DNA of 64,000 bases from Nemorincola sp044225795. Its GTDB lineage: Bacteria; Bacteroidota; Bacteroidia; Chitinophagales; Chitinophagaceae. Location of the stretch: positions 124,001 to 188,000 of the forward strand of contig JBGAIF010000008.1 of assembly GCA_044225795.1 (NCBI GenBank). Reading direction: 5' to 3'. The translations under genes were made by a program, and so were the position numbers. This document shows positions 10,125 through 18,562 of this stretch, one piece after another (position 1 is the stretch's first letter; the number at the start of each line of letters is the position of its first letter). The notes under the pieces were generated by a model. It did not search any database and was not told the origin of the DNA. It saw only the letters and a list, made by a program, of their open reading frames with translations.

Positions 10125-10150
10125 ATAAGGGCAGGATACTCTGCCCTTAT
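10125..10150 (-). terminator. Intrinsic terminator after the 1966-residue gene
   Basis: Perfect 10-bp stem (10125-10134 with 10141-10150, arm ATAAGGGCAG) with a 6-base loop, followed on the minus strand by TTCTT. It lies 6 bp beyond the stop codon. Confidence 0.7.
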
Positions 10151-10155
10151 AGTGC

Positions 10156-13100
10156 TTACTTTGCAATAATGATCCTATCTATATACTGTATTCCGGAGGA
10201 GGATAGTGTCACTAAATACACCCCGGAAGGAACATCCTTCAACGATATACGGGAATGAAGATGCCCGCTGTTGATCGCCAATGATCTTTGATAAACAACC
10301 TGGCCAACTGCATTACACACCCTTACAAAAGCTTCATTGCCATCATTGTCAATACTTCCTTCTATCACTATCTCTCCGTCAGACGGATTCGGGAATATAC
10401 GAATGTCACCCTTCAGAGAAGCTGGCGCAACACCCTCATTATGCATATGAACTATAGCATATGATGACGAACTCAGGCCGCAAGGGTCTGTATTGGTCAC
10501 AATACACGATACAGAATCGCCATCCATCAATGTCTTCATGATCAGTGAAGCTCCCGTACTTCCGGGAAGGATCGATCCATTGACCAACCATTGGAATGAT
10601 GGCGATTTTCCACCTGATGTAACCACCGCTGTCAAAGTATCTGCCTGCCCTACGGACAGATCAATGCCGGGGTGAGCAACGATTGTTACCGTAGGAGTAG
10701 TTGGTGTATCTACGTCAATGGTAACAAGGCCGCTATAGACCGTATCCGACACTACACATTTCATTGAGCTGGCCAATGCACAGTTAACAATGTCGCCATC
10801 TGTTGGCGTATAGCTATACCCGGCACCCACTGCTACTGTTACACCATTCTTTATCCATTTCAGAAATGGACTGCTGCCTCCGTTAACCGGAACTGCATTG
10901 AATGTCACGGAAGATCCGAGGCAAACCACACCGGATGGTGTCTGGGAGACATTGATAGAAGAAACAATACCCGGCAAAACATTAACAGTATCGGTAAAAC
11001 TAACAGTTGCAGGCACCGCGCAGGTTGCGCTGCTGGTAAGCACAACAGACACGACATCCGTTGACATCAACTTGTAACTGTACATTGTGCCGGTAGCACC
11101 TTTGAGTATTCCATTTACATACCACTTATATACCGGTGACAGACCTTCATTGACCGGCGTAGCAAGAAAGCTGACGGTGGTCCCTGCACAAATAGTATCC
11201 GGAGTGGTCTTCGACAGTGTTATTGCAGGCACTACTACCGGGGTGATACTAACTATCGCGCTTCCTGCCATATCCGAACTACAGGTTGTAGAGGGATTTG
11301 TTGCAACAACTGTATAAGTCCCGGCAGCGGTAACTAGCCCAAGATCCAAAATTGCTCCTATACCTGGTTTAGTAGTGCCGACAGGAGTTGCGCCATTATA
11401 TAGCTGGTAAGATACCCCTACATCAGATGTATTCAACTTTATGTGCACACCGGTATCGCCGGCACAGTAGCTGCCGCCACCTGTTACTGTATGAATAAGT
11501 GGTAGCGGATCAACAGTAAATGTCTTTGCGACCATACAGCCGGTACCTAACACATAAGATATTGTTGATGTACCCACCGCCATGCCGGTAACAGAACCGG
11601 ATGTAGATCCTATACTTACATTAGAATTGCTGCTGCTCCAGCTTCCCCCGGCAACAGCGTCACTTAAACTGATCATAGCGCCTGAACAAACACTACTGCT
11701 GCCCGAAATTGCTGATGGAGATAGATATACAGTAACAATTGACGTCGTATGGCAACCCGTAGATAAACTATAACTGATGGTAGCAGTACCTGCTGATATA
11801 CCATTAGCAATACCCGACCCTGATCCTATGCTCACATTTGTCGATGAACTGCTCCAGCTACCGGATGGCGTTGCGTCACTGAGGGTTGTTGTCGATCCGG
11901 TACATACATTCATTATACCTGTTATTGGCGCCGGTGTAGCATTAACGGAAAGAACTACTGATGTATAGCACCCTGTGGTCATGGCATACGAGATCACAGC
12001 CGTACCGGCAGTTATTCCGGATACAAGTCCGGATGACACGCCTACAGTTGCATTCGTATTGCTGCTGCTCCAGGTCCCGCCCGGCGTTGCATCAGAAAGG
12101 TTAGTTGCTGATCCGGCACACACTGCAGCGATACCGGTTATGGCCATTGGAGTAGGATTTACAGTGGCAGTGGTAGTCACAACACATGCCCCGCCAAGAG
12201 TATAGGATATGGTAGCGGTACCGGGCAGCAACCCGGTAACAATTCCCGATGACGATCCGATACTAAGATTGGTGTTACTGCTTGTCCACACGCCTCCACC
12301 TAAGAGATCACTGAGACCGGTAGTAGCTCCCGTACAGACAGTAGCTGTACCTGAAACAGGAGCCGGCATTGTACTTACAGTCATCACCTTGGTTGTGTAA
12401 CAACCGGTGGACAGGGTATAGGAAACCACCGACGTGCCGGGTACCATTCCGGTAACATTTCCGGATATTGACCCGATGACCAGGTTAGTATTACTACTAC
12501 TCCAGGTTCCGCCTGATGTGGCATCACTGAGCAAGACAGAAGCGGTAACACATACCTGCCCCGACCCTGTGATTCCTGCCGGCAAAGGGTTTACAGTCAA
12601 TACAGTTGAGGACAGGCAGCCTGTTGATAATGTATAAGATATGGATGCAGTACCTGTGGCCAATGCCGATACGAGCCCTGACAAAGAGCCGACAGAAACA
12701 CTGGTACTGGATGAACTCCAGCTACCCCCCCCAGGCGTCGAGCTAAGTGAAGCAACGGACCCTACACATAATGCGGAAGTTCCGGAGATGGAGGAAGGAA
12801 GCGTATTAACGGTAAATGTAGCCGAGGCAGCGCATCCTGAAGAAAGGGAATAGGAAACTGTAGAAGTACCTGCACTGACACCTGTTACCAACCCCGAAGA
12901 CGAACCGATGCTGATATTGGTATTGCTACTGCTCCACGTACCTCCACCGGTACTGTTACTTAAATTTGTTGACGAACCGGCGCATAGTACTAATGCGCCT
13001 GCAATGGCAGCAGGTGTTACATTAACGGTAACTACCGCAGTTACAGAGCAGCCTGATCCAAGGGTGTAGGTTACCGTCGCAGTTCCGGGTACAAGGCCGG

Positions 13101-16056
13101 CTACCATTCCGGTTGAGGATCCCACGCTAACAGTAGTATTAACACTACTCCATGTACCGGCACCTACTGAATTACTAAGGCCAGTTGACAGCCCGGAACA
13201 CACTGAGGTCAACCCGGAAATAGCCGCCGGAACAGGATTTACACTCACTAAACGCGTGGCGTAACATCCGGTTGCCAATGCATAAGTAACTGTAGATGTT
13301 CCGGTATTGACGCCTGTTACAGCTCCTGATAATGACCCAATGGAGATATTCGTGTTACTGCTACTCCATGTACCACCGGACGACGCATCGCTCAATGCTA
13401 TCCCCGCCCCGACGCAAACAGCCAACGGGCCTGAAATTGATGAAGGCAACGGACTGACCGTAATGGTGCTTACCGCGGAACATCCCGGCCCGGTAGAATA
13501 AGTGATCGTTGCAGACCCCGGGACCATCCCGGAGACAATTCCGGAAGAGCTGCCTATAGTTGCGTTGGTATTGCTGCTGGTCCACGTACCCCCGGCTACA
13601 GGGTTACTTAATGTTGTGGAAGCTCCTGCGCAAACATCGCTTGCACCCGAAACAGCTCCGGGAAGTGCATAAACTGTAAATGTGGTCGTAGCAGTACAAC
13701 CACTGCTCAGCGCATAACTGATAACAGATGTGCCGGATGAAATGCCGGAAATGGCTCCTGATATTGAGCCGATAGATATATTCGAGTTGCTGCTGCTCCA
13801 GGTACCGCCCGATATCGAGTTGCTTACCGAAGCTGTCAGCGTGGTACATACACTGGTATCGCCTGTGATGGCAGCAGGTATTGTATTTACAGTGATTGTA
13901 GCTGTCTGCTCACATCCGGTTGACAAAGTATAAGTAAGCACAGAAGTGCCCGGATTCAGTCCGGTAACCGATCCTGACGAAGATCCGACACTTACATTCG
14001 TATTGCTGCAGCTCCAACTACCACCGGCAACCGCGTCACTCATGGTCACTGAGGTACCCAGACACAAGCTTGCAGGGCCTGAAATGGCACTTGGCAGCGC
14101 ATTGACCGTCACAGTCACTGAAGCGGTACAACCGGCACCAATTACATAATATATGATTGATGTTCCTGCTGACGCACCTGTTACTATACCCGTGGTCACC
14201 CCTACTGTAGCTACCGAGGAAGTGCCACTCGTCCAGGCGCCGCCGGTAATAGCATTGGAAAGCGTTGTGGTAAGTCCAGTACATACAGAATCAACGCCCA
14301 GGATAGACGCCGGCATGGGATCAACACTAACAATGGTAGTAGCATAACATCCTGAACCCACGGTATAGGATATAGTAGATGTACCGGCTATTAGCCCGGT
14401 CACCACACCCGATGGGCTGACGGAGGAATTTGTGTTACCCGAGCTCCATGTTCCGCCGGTAATGGCATCAGACAATAAGGTTGTTGCGGTCTCACACACG
14501 GAGAATGTACCGGTTATAGGTGCTGGCGCAGGATCTATAGTTACTGTGGTGATCGTATAGCACCCGGCCGATGATGTATAGGAAATAGTAGAAGTACCCG
14601 ACACCAAACCGGTGACAATACCGGATAATGAACCGACAGAAGAATTGGTATTACTGCTGCTCCATGTACCTCCTGTCGATGCGTTGCTCAAAGTTACTGT
14701 CGCTGTTTCACACACATTCGATGGACCTGTTATGGCAGAAGGTATAGGATCAATGGTAACAGCAGCTATACTGTAACACCCCGATGACAACATATAGGTT
14801 ATTGTGGCCGATCCGGCAGAAATACCGGTGACCGATCCGCTGGTCGGCCCTACAGTAACATTCGTACTACCGGACGACCATGTACCTCCTGAAGTAGCAT
14901 TACTCAAAGTGATACTATTACCTGTGCAAACATTCGATGCGCCTGTAATTGCCGCAGGAGCAGCATTGACAGTCTGCGTTGTCGTCGTTTTACACCCTGT
15001 GGAAAGCGCGTAAGTAATGGTGGAGGTACCTGCCGCTACACCTGTTACGACGCCGGTGCCTGGCACCACGGTAACGTTAGTATTACTGCTGCTCCACGTC
15101 CCTCCCGTTGATGCATCAGTCAGCCCTACAGACAACCCTACACATACAGATGTAGCTCCCGTTATCGCAGTCGGGTTCGGGTTCACCACTAAGGTCGCTG
15201 TCTTCACCGATGAACAATTATAAGCATCCGTCACTGTCAGCGAATATGTTCCGGATGCAGTAGTAGGTGCAAGCGCAATGTATGGACTAAGGGCAGTACT
15301 AGTGAAGCTACCCGGGCCACTCCACGAATAGGTATAGGGAGTAACACCGCTACCGGCAGTCCCGGTAAAATAAACAGTATCGGTTTCACACACCGGAGAA
15401 GATGCTGATGCCGTCACAGATAGAGCGCTTGTATATGACGCTGTAATTGAGCTGTTGTTATTGACCCTGAATGTACCGGTACTCGCAGTACCAGATCCAT
15501 AACCACATAAGTAGAACGTGGTTGTATTTCCCGGGCAGATTGTTACGTTGCCATTAAAGGTCCAGCTTTCCGGACTGGAGTTATGATTCGTGATCACATC
15601 AGTTCCGAAAGATGTGACAGTGCCGCTACCTATCCGGTAAAGCATACCTGCATTTCGCGGGCCTGTACTGCTGATCTGGGAGGATATAAAGACCTGTGTG
15701 ACATTTACCTCTGTCGATGTGTTATTTGTTACCGTAAAATACACATACCTGTTAGCGGCCTGTGCCGCAGCCGAAGTAAGATCTGCGGCGAAATTTGCAC
15801 TACTGTATGTGCTGCTGGCAGAAGAGGAAGTAAGCGCCGACCCACGATTCCACTGAGAGACCACCACCGCTGTAGAACCCGGCGTAGCAGATGCCGGAAG
15901 AGTGGTGAAGATACTTGGCCCGGAAGCCGAGGTTCCCTGCCCCGTCCACGTTGTAGGACTGATTGCGGTTTGAGCTATGGCAAAACCACCAAACAGGAAC
16001 AAAAAAGAAACCAGGAAAGAAAGCTGTCTGCAAAAACTTTGAAGAGGGTAATACAT
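10156..16056 (-). CDS. Giant T9SS-secreted repeat protein (17 Ig-like repeats)
   Basis: 1966 residues. Signal peptide (about 1-29, GGFAIAQ), then an N-terminal module ending FYLCGYGSGTASTGTFRVNN that parallels the other two paralogues, and one SprB/PKD-like segment (YTYSWSGPGSFTSTALSPYI). Seventeen tandem repeats of about 72 residues follow, of the same type as in the downstream 1639-residue protein. After these come further Ig-like segments (YKWYVNG, FLKWIKNG, FQWLVNG) and a type A T9SS sorting domain (IRIFPNPSDGEIVIEG ... GVYLVTLSSSG). Repeat units are Ser/Thr/Gly-rich with two cysteines each. It probably arose by duplication with its neighbour. Surface location is well supported; the ligand is unknown. 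Confidence 0.9.
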   Translation of the reverse strand: MYYPLQSFCRQLSFLVSFLFLFGGFAIAQTAISPTTWTGQGTSASGPSIFTTLPASATPGSTAVVVSQWNRGSALTSSSASSTYSSANFAADLTSAAAQAANRYVYFTVTNNTSTEVNVTQVFISSQISSTGPRNAGMLYRIGSGTVTSFGTDVITNHNSSPESWTFNGNVTICPGNTTTFYLCGYGSGTASTGTFRVNNNSSITASYTSALSVTASASSPVCETDTVYFTGTAGSGVTPYTYSWSGPGSFTSTALSPYIALAPTTASGTYSLTVTDAYNCSSVKTATLVVNPNPTAITGATSVCVGLSVGLTDASTGGTWSSSNTNVTVVPGTGVVTGVAAGTSTITYALSTGCKTTTTQTVNAAPAAITGASNVCTGNSITLSNATSGGTWSSGSTNVTVGPTSGSVTGISAGSATITYMLSSGCYSIAAVTIDPIPSAITGPSNVCETATVTLSNASTGGTWSSSNTNSSVGSLSGIVTGLVSGTSTISYTSSAGCYTITTVTIDPAPAPITGTFSVCETATTLLSDAITGGTWSSGNTNSSVSPSGVVTGLIAGTSTISYTVGSGCYATTIVSVDPMPASILGVDSVCTGLTTTLSNAITGGAWTSGTSSVATVGVTTGIVTGASAGTSIIYYVIGAGCTASVTVTVNALPSAISGPASLCLGTSVTMSDAVAGGSWSCSNTNVSVGSSSGSVTGLNPGTSVLTYTLSTGCEQTATITVNTIPAAITGDTSVCTTLTASVSNSISGGTWSSSNSNISIGSISGAISGISSGTSVISYALSSGCTATTTFTVYALPGAVSGASDVCAGASTTLSNPVAGGTWTSSNTNATIGSSSGIVSGMVPGSATITYSTGPGCSAVSTITVSPLPSSISGPLAVCVGAGIALSDASSGGTWSSSNTNISIGSLSGAVTGVNTGTSTVTYALATGCYATRLVSVNPVPAAISGLTSVCSGLSTGLSNSVGAGTWSSVNTTVSVGSSTGMVAGLVPGTATVTYTLGSGCSVTAVVTVNVTPAAIAGALVLCAGSSTNLSNSTGGGTWSSSNTNISIGSSSGLVTGVSAGTSTVSYSLSSGCAASATFTVNTLPSSISGTSALCVGSVASLSSTPGGGSWSSSSTSVSVGSLSGLVSALATGTASISYTLSTGCLSSTVLTVNPLPAGITGSGQVCVTASVLLSDATSGGTWSSSNTNLVIGSISGNVTGMVPGTSVVSYTLSTGCYTTKVMTVSTMPAPVSGTATVCTGATTGLSDLLGGGVWTSSNTNLSIGSSSGIVTGLLPGTATISYTLGGACVVTTTATVNPTPMAITGIAAVCAGSATNLSDATPGGTWSSSNTNATVGVSSGLVSGITAGTAVISYAMTTGCYTSVVLSVNATPAPITGIMNVCTGSTTTLSDATPSGSWSSSSTNVSIGSGSGIANGISAGTATISYSLSTGCHTTSIVTVYLSPSAISGSSSVCSGAMISLSDAVAGGSWSSSNSNVSIGSTSGSVTGMAVGTSTISYVLGTGCMVAKTFTVDPLPLIHTVTGGGSYCAGDTGVHIKLNTSDVGVSYQLYNGATPVGTTKPGIGAILDLGLVTAAGTYTVVATNPSTTCSSDMAGSAIVSITPVVVPAITLSKTTPDTICAGTTVSFLATPVNEGLSPVYKWYVNGILKGATGTMYSYKLMSTDVVSVVLTSSATCAVPATVSFTDTVNVLPGIVSSINVSQTPSGVVCLGSSVTFNAVPVNGGSSPFLKWIKNGVTVAVGAGYSYTPTDGDIVNCALASSMKCVVSDTVYSGLVTIDVDTPTTPTVTIVAHPGIDLSVGQADTLTAVVTSGGKSPSFQWLVNGSILPGSTGASLIMKTLMDGDSVSCIVTNTDPCGLSSSSYAIVHMHNEGVAPASLKGDIRIFPNPSDGEIVIEGSIDNDGNEAFVRVCNAVGQVVYQRSLAINSGHLHSRISLKDVPSGVYLVTLSSSGIQYIDRIIIAK
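11500..15180 (-). repeat. Tandem array of 17 coding repeats of about 216 bp
   Basis: Same repeat family as at 6170-9410. Seventeen units were counted by the I-S/T-G...VC start motif. Unit length varies between roughly 207 and 225 bp. Boundaries are approximate. Confidence 0.85.
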
Positions 16057-16109
16057 ACTATTGGGATTTATGTCACAAAAATGACCAAGTAGTATTACCT
16101 GAAAACTAT

Positions 16110-16143
16110 CTGAGTATTATCTGCTTTTAAAGAAATTGTTACA
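16110..16143 (-). promoter_or_regulatory. Conserved leader/promoter segment upstream of the 1966-residue gene
   Basis: On the minus strand GTAACAATTTCTTTAAA is followed by AGCAGATAAT, matching the segment at 10086-10117 in front of the paralogous gene. It lies about 55-87 bp before the ATG. Confidence 0.4.
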
Positions 16144-16176
16144 GGAAAGATCGGCGCCGTTTACATATACTGCTGG

Positions 16177-16332
16177 CTAAATAGCCGGACTGAGCAGGTA
16201 CAGAACAACGAACAATCCTGTAAAAAGAACGGCTACAGCCACAAAATAAAAACCATTGAAGAACGGATCTTCCTGCTTTAAATAATTGCTATCCAAAAGA
16301 TTATTGTTTTTTAGTGAGCAGATCGCAAACAT
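16177..16332 (-). CDS. Possible 51-residue single-span membrane protein
   Basis: A short ORF in the 314-bp gap between two T9SS paralogues. Start ATG at 16332, stop TAG at 16177. The product begins MFAICSLKNNNLLDSNYLKQ, has a charged/Asn-rich head (about 1-25), and ends in one strongly hydrophobic helix (about 27-48, FYFVAVAVLFTGLFVVLYLL). It starts 38 bp after the stop of the 292-residue gene on the same strand, so it may be read from the same transcript. No family is recognised. The clean hydrophobic span and tight placement are the only evidence; it could be a chance ORF. Confidence 0.4.
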   Translation of the reverse strand: MFAICSLKNNNLLDSNYLKQEDPFFNGFYFVAVAVLFTGLFVVLYLLSPAI

Positions 16333-16370
16333 TAATTTTTGATGAAGGCAAATAGGTCAGAAATTCCGGA

Positions 16371-17249
16371 TCAGAGCCTGCTTATCTTTTTCGTAATAAC
16401 ATTATCTCCAACTGTGAGCCTCGCAAAGTAAATTCCTGATGAAGGCAATGTTAAATTAAACTTATGCACTCCTGATGCTTGCTGTTCATTGACAACTGAC
16501 CTCTCAACGACCTGTCCCAGGAGGTTATGGATCTCCAGGTTAACTCTGGCTGAGCTATTAAGAACATATGACAACTCAATATTGCCACTCGTAGGATTAG
16601 GATATGCGTTGAAGAGCAGTTCATCTTCATTTACTTCAGCCACAGATGTTGCTGCCGGCGTCATCACTTTTCCTGTTATAGACAGATTCAATATTTGCAG
16701 ATTACCCGTACCCGTGGAAACACTGCAATTAAATCCATAAACACGGAAGAACAGTTTTTTAGGATAGATCACTGTAACGGCTTTAGGCCAGGCGCATGTA
16801 ACCACGCTATCACAGGCACCCGAACCGTATGGCAATTGATCTGTCCCCTGGTCTATCCATGTTGCGCTGTCTGTGCTATAAGCAAAACGCGCGTTAGCCG
16901 GACCGGTCGGAGAATGACGCAGATCAACTTTAAAGGTGTCCGCTTTCAGTAAATATCCGGTCTTAGGAGCTACAACTATTTCTACCGCAGGCAAGGTATC
17001 AGCAAACACAGTCGCATTAGTGAATGACTTTGTCGAAAACCCATGGGTGCATGGCGTCGATAATCTCGAAGCGCCGTTTACCCTCGTCAGGGTATCACCT
17101 ACTGCATTTGCAGCAACCATATTCAATACACCACCTGTATCATTGGTATATGTTATTATCTGTGCGGACACTGATTCAGGCCTCAGTGAACAGAGCATGA
17201 TTACGGCAAGAATAATGAACGGCCTGGAAAACATACGTAACGACATCAT
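16371..17249 (-). CDS. T9SS type A secreted protein, repeat-less paralogue of the giant proteins
   Basis: 292 residues. Signal peptide (to about residue 29, ESVSAQ), one domain of about 170 residues related to the N-terminal module of the 1639-residue protein (RHSPTGPANARFAYSTDS, FRVYGFNCSVSTGTGNLQIL), then a type A T9SS sorting domain (FNAYPNPTSGNIELSY ... GIYFARLTVGDNVITKKI). It has no Ig-like repeats, so it looks like the minimal form of the family. It may share a transcript with the small ORF and the giant genes downstream. The function of the N-terminal module is unknown. Confidence 0.88.
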   Translation of the reverse strand: MMSLRMFSRPFIILAVIMLCSLRPESVSAQIITYTNDTGGVLNMVAANAVGDTLTRVNGASRLSTPCTHGFSTKSFTNATVFADTLPAVEIVVAPKTGYLLKADTFKVDLRHSPTGPANARFAYSTDSATWIDQGTDQLPYGSGACDSVVTCAWPKAVTVIYPKKLFFRVYGFNCSVSTGTGNLQILNLSITGKVMTPAATSVAEVNEDELLFNAYPNPTSGNIELSYVLNSSARVNLEIHNLLGQVVERSVVNEQQASGVHKFNLTLPSSGIYFARLTVGDNVITKKISRL

Positions 17250-17358
17250 ATCGGTAGATTTTAAAGAATTGAAGATCTCTTAATGATGCAAATGTACACA
17301 GGCGCATAGTGCGCGGGGTTAAGCGGAGATTATCTGTAGATTAAGAAAATGTAACCTA

Positions 17359-18441
17359 CTATTGCTTTTCCACAAGATAAACCAGGACTGGGAAATGGTC
17401 ACTGAATCCGTTATCCCAAACACTTGAAATAGTGAACGACCTGTGCGGCAAACCTTTATCTTTTCCCATTCTGTTCAACAGGAAGTCACGGTTGAATATC
17501 TCACAGCTATAGTACCGCCATTTATCATTCGGATTCTTCAGGAACGCACCGGAAACCATTATCTGGTCTATGAGATTCCACTCACCGGCATAACTCTCTG
17601 TACCATAACCCTTCTTATACAGATTGATCCATGGATTATATATTCCGGAAGGTCTTACATCTTCCTTTTCAGCCTGCGCTCGCAATACCTGCAGCACTCC
17701 CTCACTGGTTGGATTATCATTGAGGTCACCCATAATGATGATCTTACTGTTAGGGTCTCTGTGAAATAGTGAGTCAGATATCTTTTTGTTGACAGTCGCT
17801 GCCAATCGCCTGCCGGGTGCGCTGGCAGCTTCTCCGCCACTTTTAGATGGCCAGTGATTCACTAATATATGCACGGTATCTCCGGCAAGAATGCCACAAA
17901 CGTAAAGCACATCCCTTGTTGGCCGCCGCTGCCCCAGAGACTCCAGAGGAACATGCAACGGCCTGGAAATCAACACTGTAAGATACTTGGGGTTATATAA
18001 CATTGCGGTACTGATACCTCGTTCGTCGGGGGTATAATACCATACATACTTGTAATGTCGGTCCTTAAGCAGTGGCTCACTGATAATATCCTTAAGCACA
18101 TTGTCATTTTCCAATTCAGCAAGCCCTATGATTGCCGGGCCGTCAGGAGTTACATCGGTCCCCATTTTTGAAAAGACCGTCGCCACATTATGAAGCTTTT
18201 GTCTATAAACCGTTGAATCATAATGATATTCACCGTGAGGAGTGAAATCATCATCCTTCTTCGCTGTATCGTCATATATATCGAAGAAATTCTCACAGTT
18301 GTAAAAACCGATAGCGGCAACCTTATACTGAGTCTGTGCTATAGATGTACCACAACATAGCAGCAAAAATAGATGAACAACAATATTTCGTTTCACAACA
18401 TTTTTTTGCAAAGGAATTAAATGCGGGCGGAACTCGTTCAC
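17359..18441 (-). CDS. Exported endonuclease/exonuclease/phosphatase-family protein
   Basis: 360 residues. The EEP fold motifs occur in order: FYNCENFFD, GLAELEND (metal-binding Glu), LVNHWPSKSGG (catalytic His region), MGDLNDNP (Asp/Asn) and GFSDHFPVL (terminal Asp-His). The fold includes DNase I-like nucleases, sphingomyelinases and inositol phosphatases. The NHWPSKSGGE variant is typical of exported nuclease-like members in Bacteroidota. A signal peptide (KRNIVVHLFLLLCCGTSIAQ) starts about 15 residues inside the ORF, so a GTG at 18396 is a likelier start than the ATG at 18441. It is divergent from the TonB-type receptor gene. Activity on nucleic acid is inferred. Confidence 0.87.
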   Translation of the reverse strand: MNEFRPHLIPLQKNVVKRNIVVHLFLLLCCGTSIAQTQYKVAAIGFYNCENFFDIYDDTAKKDDDFTPHGEYHYDSTVYRQKLHNVATVFSKMGTDVTPDGPAIIGLAELENDNVLKDIISEPLLKDRHYKYVWYYTPDERGISTAMLYNPKYLTVLISRPLHVPLESLGQRRPTRDVLYVCGILAGDTVHILVNHWPSKSGGEAASAPGRRLAATVNKKISDSLFHRDPNSKIIIMGDLNDNPTSEGVLQVLRAQAEKEDVRPSGIYNPWINLYKKGYGTESYAGEWNLIDQIMVSGAFLKNPNDKWRYYSCEIFNRDFLLNRMGKDKGLPHRSFTISSVWDNGFSDHFPVLVYLVEKQ

Positions 18442-18523
18442 ACAAATAATTAAGTAACAAAAAGTTTATCCCATGCTAATAATAACATAACCATCAAAAA
18501 AGCACAAGCCTGAAACGAGTACA

Positions 18524-18531
18524 TAGTTTTG
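18524..18531 (+). promoter_or_regulatory. TAnnTTTG-like -7 element before the TonB-type receptor gene
   Basis: TAGTTTTG, an exact match to the Bacteroidota -7 consensus, lies 32 bp before the receptor ATG. No convincing -33 TTG partner is visible. Confidence 0.35.
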
Positions 18532-18562
18532 CCTCTCATTTACACAGAAAATTTTTTCCTTC

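Noticed and set aside
6170..15180. Regular repeats as a possible CRISPR array
   Set aside because: Units are about 216 bp, fully coding, diverged from one another and without short identical repeats plus unique spacers. No cas genes are near.
6100..15223. Many plus-strand ORFs across the two repeat arrays
   Set aside because: They recur at the repeat period and are antisense shadows of the Ser/Thr/Gly-rich coding repeats. They lack starts, signals or any family.
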